Source: CADCWN01 sp039810045
GTDB taxonomy: Bacteria; Chloroflexota; Chloroflexia; Thermomicrobiales; CADCWN01
Length of the DNA stretch: 23,405 bases
NCBI GenBank assembly: GCA_039810045.1
Contig: JBDHWF010000064.1
Location: forward strand, 1 to 23,405
Direction of reading: 5' to 3'
Below the pieces are notes generated by a model. It was not told the DNA's origin. It did not search any database and saw nothing but the letters and a program-made list of their open reading frames with translations. Below are positions 22,002 to 23,405 of this stretch, piece after piece. Position 1 is the stretch's first letter; the number at the start of each line of letters is the position of its first letter. Position numbers and translations under genes: made by a program.

Positions 22002-22955
22002 CTATTGATAATGCGGGAGCAGTTCCTGCTGGCAGAACTTCAGAAAGCCAGCCTGGTCAGGCCCAACCTGATGGAGGTAGATATGGTCGTAGCCAGCCTC
22101 GGCATACTTGTCGATCATCGCTCGATAGTGGGCACTATCTGGTCCGCAAACGACTCGTTTCGTCAGCGTTTTTTCGTCCACCAGTTTCGCTACCTGCGCA
22201 AAGTGGGCGGGGAGGGGCAGTTCTTGGGAGAGTTCACCTGGCAGTCCAGCATTCGGCCACCATTCCAGCGCCGTCTGCCGCGCCTCCTGCTCATTCGCCG
22301 CCCAACACACGGTCATCTGTCCATACTTTGGCCCAGTGCCACCGGCACTGCCATACGCTTCGAGCATTTCCCGCTCCGGCGAGGTGCCAATGAAGCCATC
22401 GGCCAGCCGTCCAGCAACTGCAGCCGTCTTCGGGCCACTGGCGGCCATCATCAGCGGAATCGGTTCCTGCGGTAAGGTATAGATCCGGGCCTGTTCGACG
22501 GTGTAATAAGTGCCCCGGTGGGTCTGGGTGCCGCCCTGCCAGAGCAGTCGCAGCACGGTAACGGCCTCTTCAAGCCTGGCCAGGCGCAGATCGTGTGCGG
22601 GCCAGGCCTCGCCCAGGATATGCTCATTCAGATTTTCCCCGGTGCCAACACCCAGGAAAAAGCGCCCTGGTAAGAGGGTCGCGGCAGTCGCTGCTGCCTG
22701 GGCAATGATTGCCGGATGAATGCGCATCGTTGGACAGGTAACCCCCGTCCCAAGCTGGATCGAACTGGTGGCCTGACTGAGTGCACCAAGCACAGACCAG
22801 ACGAACGATGACTGACCCTGGCGATCGGTCCAGGGATGATAATGATCTGAAATAAGCGCAAAGCTAAACCCAGCCTGTTCTGCCAAACGGGCGTGCTGAA
22901 TCAGCTCAGCAGGGCGATGTTCTTCACTGGAAAGGGCATAGCCGAGCAGCGTCAT
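22002..22955 (-). CDS. LLM class F420-dependent oxidoreductase (TIGR03557-like)
   Basis: 317 residues. A luciferase-like barrel close in style to F420-dependent glucose-6-phosphate dehydrogenases (TIGR03557/Fgd group as I recall it): LGYALSSEEHRPAELIQHARLAEQAGF (4-30), ALISDHYHPWTDRQGQSSFVWSVLGAL (33-59), IQLGTGVTCPTMRIHPAIIAQAAATAA (about 66-92), GRFFLGVGTGENLNEHILGEAWP (about 97-119), LLWQGG.QTHRGTYYTVEQARIYTLP, PIPLMMAASGP and DGFIGTSPE. True substrate is unknown, since the group is broad. The frame runs to 23072, but AAAGGAG lies 8 nt before the ATG at 22955 and the family N-terminus begins there. First gene of a likely two-gene unit with the ThDP enzyme. Confidence 0.9.
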   Translation of the reverse strand: MTLLGYALSSEEHRPAELIQHARLAEQAGFSFALISDHYHPWTDRQGQSSFVWSVLGALSQATSSIQLGTGVTCPTMRIHPAIIAQAAATAATLLPGRFFLGVGTGENLNEHILGEAWPAHDLRLARLEEAVTVLRLLWQGGTQTHRGTYYTVEQARIYTLPQEPIPLMMAASGPKTAAVAGRLADGFIGTSPEREMLEAYGSAGGTGPKYGQMTVCWAANEQEARQTALEWWPNAGLPGELSQELPLPAHFAQVAKLVDEKTLTKRVVCGPDSAHYRAMIDKYAEAGYDHIYLHQVGPDQAGFLKFCQQELLPHYQ

Positions 22956-23263
22956 GCTCTCTTCTCCTTTAGGTGAGGGTGGGGTAATTGGGTCATGGCC
23001 CTGGGAGTGTCGCCGCTGTCTGGCAACGGAATTATCCCTACGGATCGGAATCTGTGGAGGACAAATATCCACTTTCGCTACACTCAGCGTAACAGAACTT
23101 GCTCGTTATTACAACAATTATCTGTATCTTGGCGAAGAATTGTGCGGCTAATCCCCTCTGTGATTCCAGCCAGCGCTCCAACCACTGGATGCTATCTCAG
23201 CACCCATCTATATACTATGCAACATTCATTTTCAGCTTAGCCATGTTCATGGGTAGCTAGAAG

Positions 23264-23283
23264 TGTAGCCAAGATGTAGCCAA
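23264..23283 (+). repeat. two TGTAGCCAA motifs 11 bp apart (possible integrase arm sites)
   Basis: TGTAGCCAA at 23264-23272 and 23275-23283, same strand, one helical turn apart. The same motif is at 4067-4075, near the other 18-bp repeat. I noticed no fourth exact copy by eye. An arm-site role is inferred. Confidence 0.4.
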
Positions 23284-23387
23284 CTGTCTGGAAATATGTG
23301 GAACGCTATAAAATAGACAAGGACTATTTTCCTTGGTTTACTGGGGAAAGTGGAACCTGATGGAAGGCAGTAAACACGCCCTTTCAA

Positions 23388-23405
23388 GACTTAAAATCCC
23401 TTGCC
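23388..23405 (+). repeat. right copy of the 18-bp tRNA-Leu repeat (putative attR core)
   Basis: GACTTAAAATCCCTTGCC is identical to 3937-3954 and ends at the window edge, so the repeat may be longer. The 5' half of a tRNA is not present before it, since GGAAGGCAGTAAACACGCC does not complete the cloverleaf. It is therefore a tRNA fragment, not a second tRNA gene. Confidence 0.6.

Larger units (their letters stand above)
22956..23405. other. 450-bp right-end non-coding region, relatively AT-rich
   Basis: No gene is supported. The stretch is visibly richer in A/T than the neighbouring coding DNA. It holds a 12-bp palindrome CCATGTTCATGG (23241-23252), two TGTAGCCAA motifs (23264-23272, 23275-23283), a dyad CAAGGA/TCCTTG (23318-23335) next to TATAAAAT, and, at the very end, the 18-bp copy of tRNA-Leu sequence. 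This is what a recombinase attachment region would look like, but no recombinase gene is in the window. Confidence 0.5.

Noticed and set aside
21726..22475. 249-codon plus-strand frame across the ThDP-enzyme and LLM genes
   Set aside because: It is antisense to two well-supported genes, has no ribosome binding site and no family pattern.
23350..23405. A second tRNA-Leu gene at the right edge
   Set aside because: The sequence before the 18-bp match does not form acceptor or D arms, so it is a fragment.
1..23405. CRISPR arrays, insertion sequences, toxin-antitoxin or defence operons
   Set aside because: No regularly spaced repeats, transposase motifs or nuclease/helicase genes were seen; the lone HicB-like gene does not amount to a system.

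Overview
The window looks like chromosomal DNA of a member of the Chloroflexota. Three things point there: the secreted NodB-type deacetylase carries tandem repeats of the FPxTGHT...GYPLSEEF kind that I associate with that phylum, a DUF951 protein is present, and two luciferase-like oxidoreductases imply coenzyme F420. Base composition is moderately GC-rich. No rRNA, CRISPR array, transposase or recombinase was seen. The phylum call is an inference from protein style, not a database result.

Left part (1-3988), ordinary chromosome: an MFS transporter cut by the window edge and a DUF951 protein (translationally coupled, minus strand); a divergent N-terminal-nucleophile asparaginase-type hydrolase; a lone HicB-like protein; a secreted polysaccharide deacetylase coupled to a small unknown gene; and a tRNA-Leu(UAA) gene.

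The rest (about 3989-23405) has the look of a genomic island in that tRNA. An 18-bp copy of the anticodon-arm sequence of the tRNA (3937-3954) recurs as the last 18 bases of the window (23388-23405). A TGTAGCCAA motif lies once near the left copy and twice, 11 bp apart, near the right copy. No integrase gene is visible, so island status is inferred.

The cargo is almost entirely soluble enzymes for making and decorating a glycan. Block A (5115-8841): a GT2 glycosyltransferase converging on an operon of an acyl-CoA-dehydrogenase-fold flavoprotein, a PIG-L de-N-acetylase and a NodS-like methyltransferase. Block B (9407-17826): UDP-galactopyranose mutase, a glycosyltransferase, an in-frame glycosyltransferase/Gfo-Idh-MocA fusion with an internal ribosome binding site, an F420-type LLM oxidoreductase, another GT4 enzyme, and a GH-A-like glycosidase fused to a cupin. 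Convergent to it is a two-domain GT2/GT-B enzyme. Block C (20142-22955): a pyruvate-oxidase-like ThDP enzyme and a second F420 LLM enzyme.

Working model (inference): the locus builds a galactofuranose-containing glycoside in which an N-acetyl sugar is deacetylated and the free amine is then methylated and/or N-oxidised by the ACAD-fold flavoprotein. No flippase, polymerase, ABC exporter or initiating phosphoglycosyltransferase is encoded in the window, so the product may be small, cytoplasmic or lipid-anchored, or exported by machinery elsewhere.
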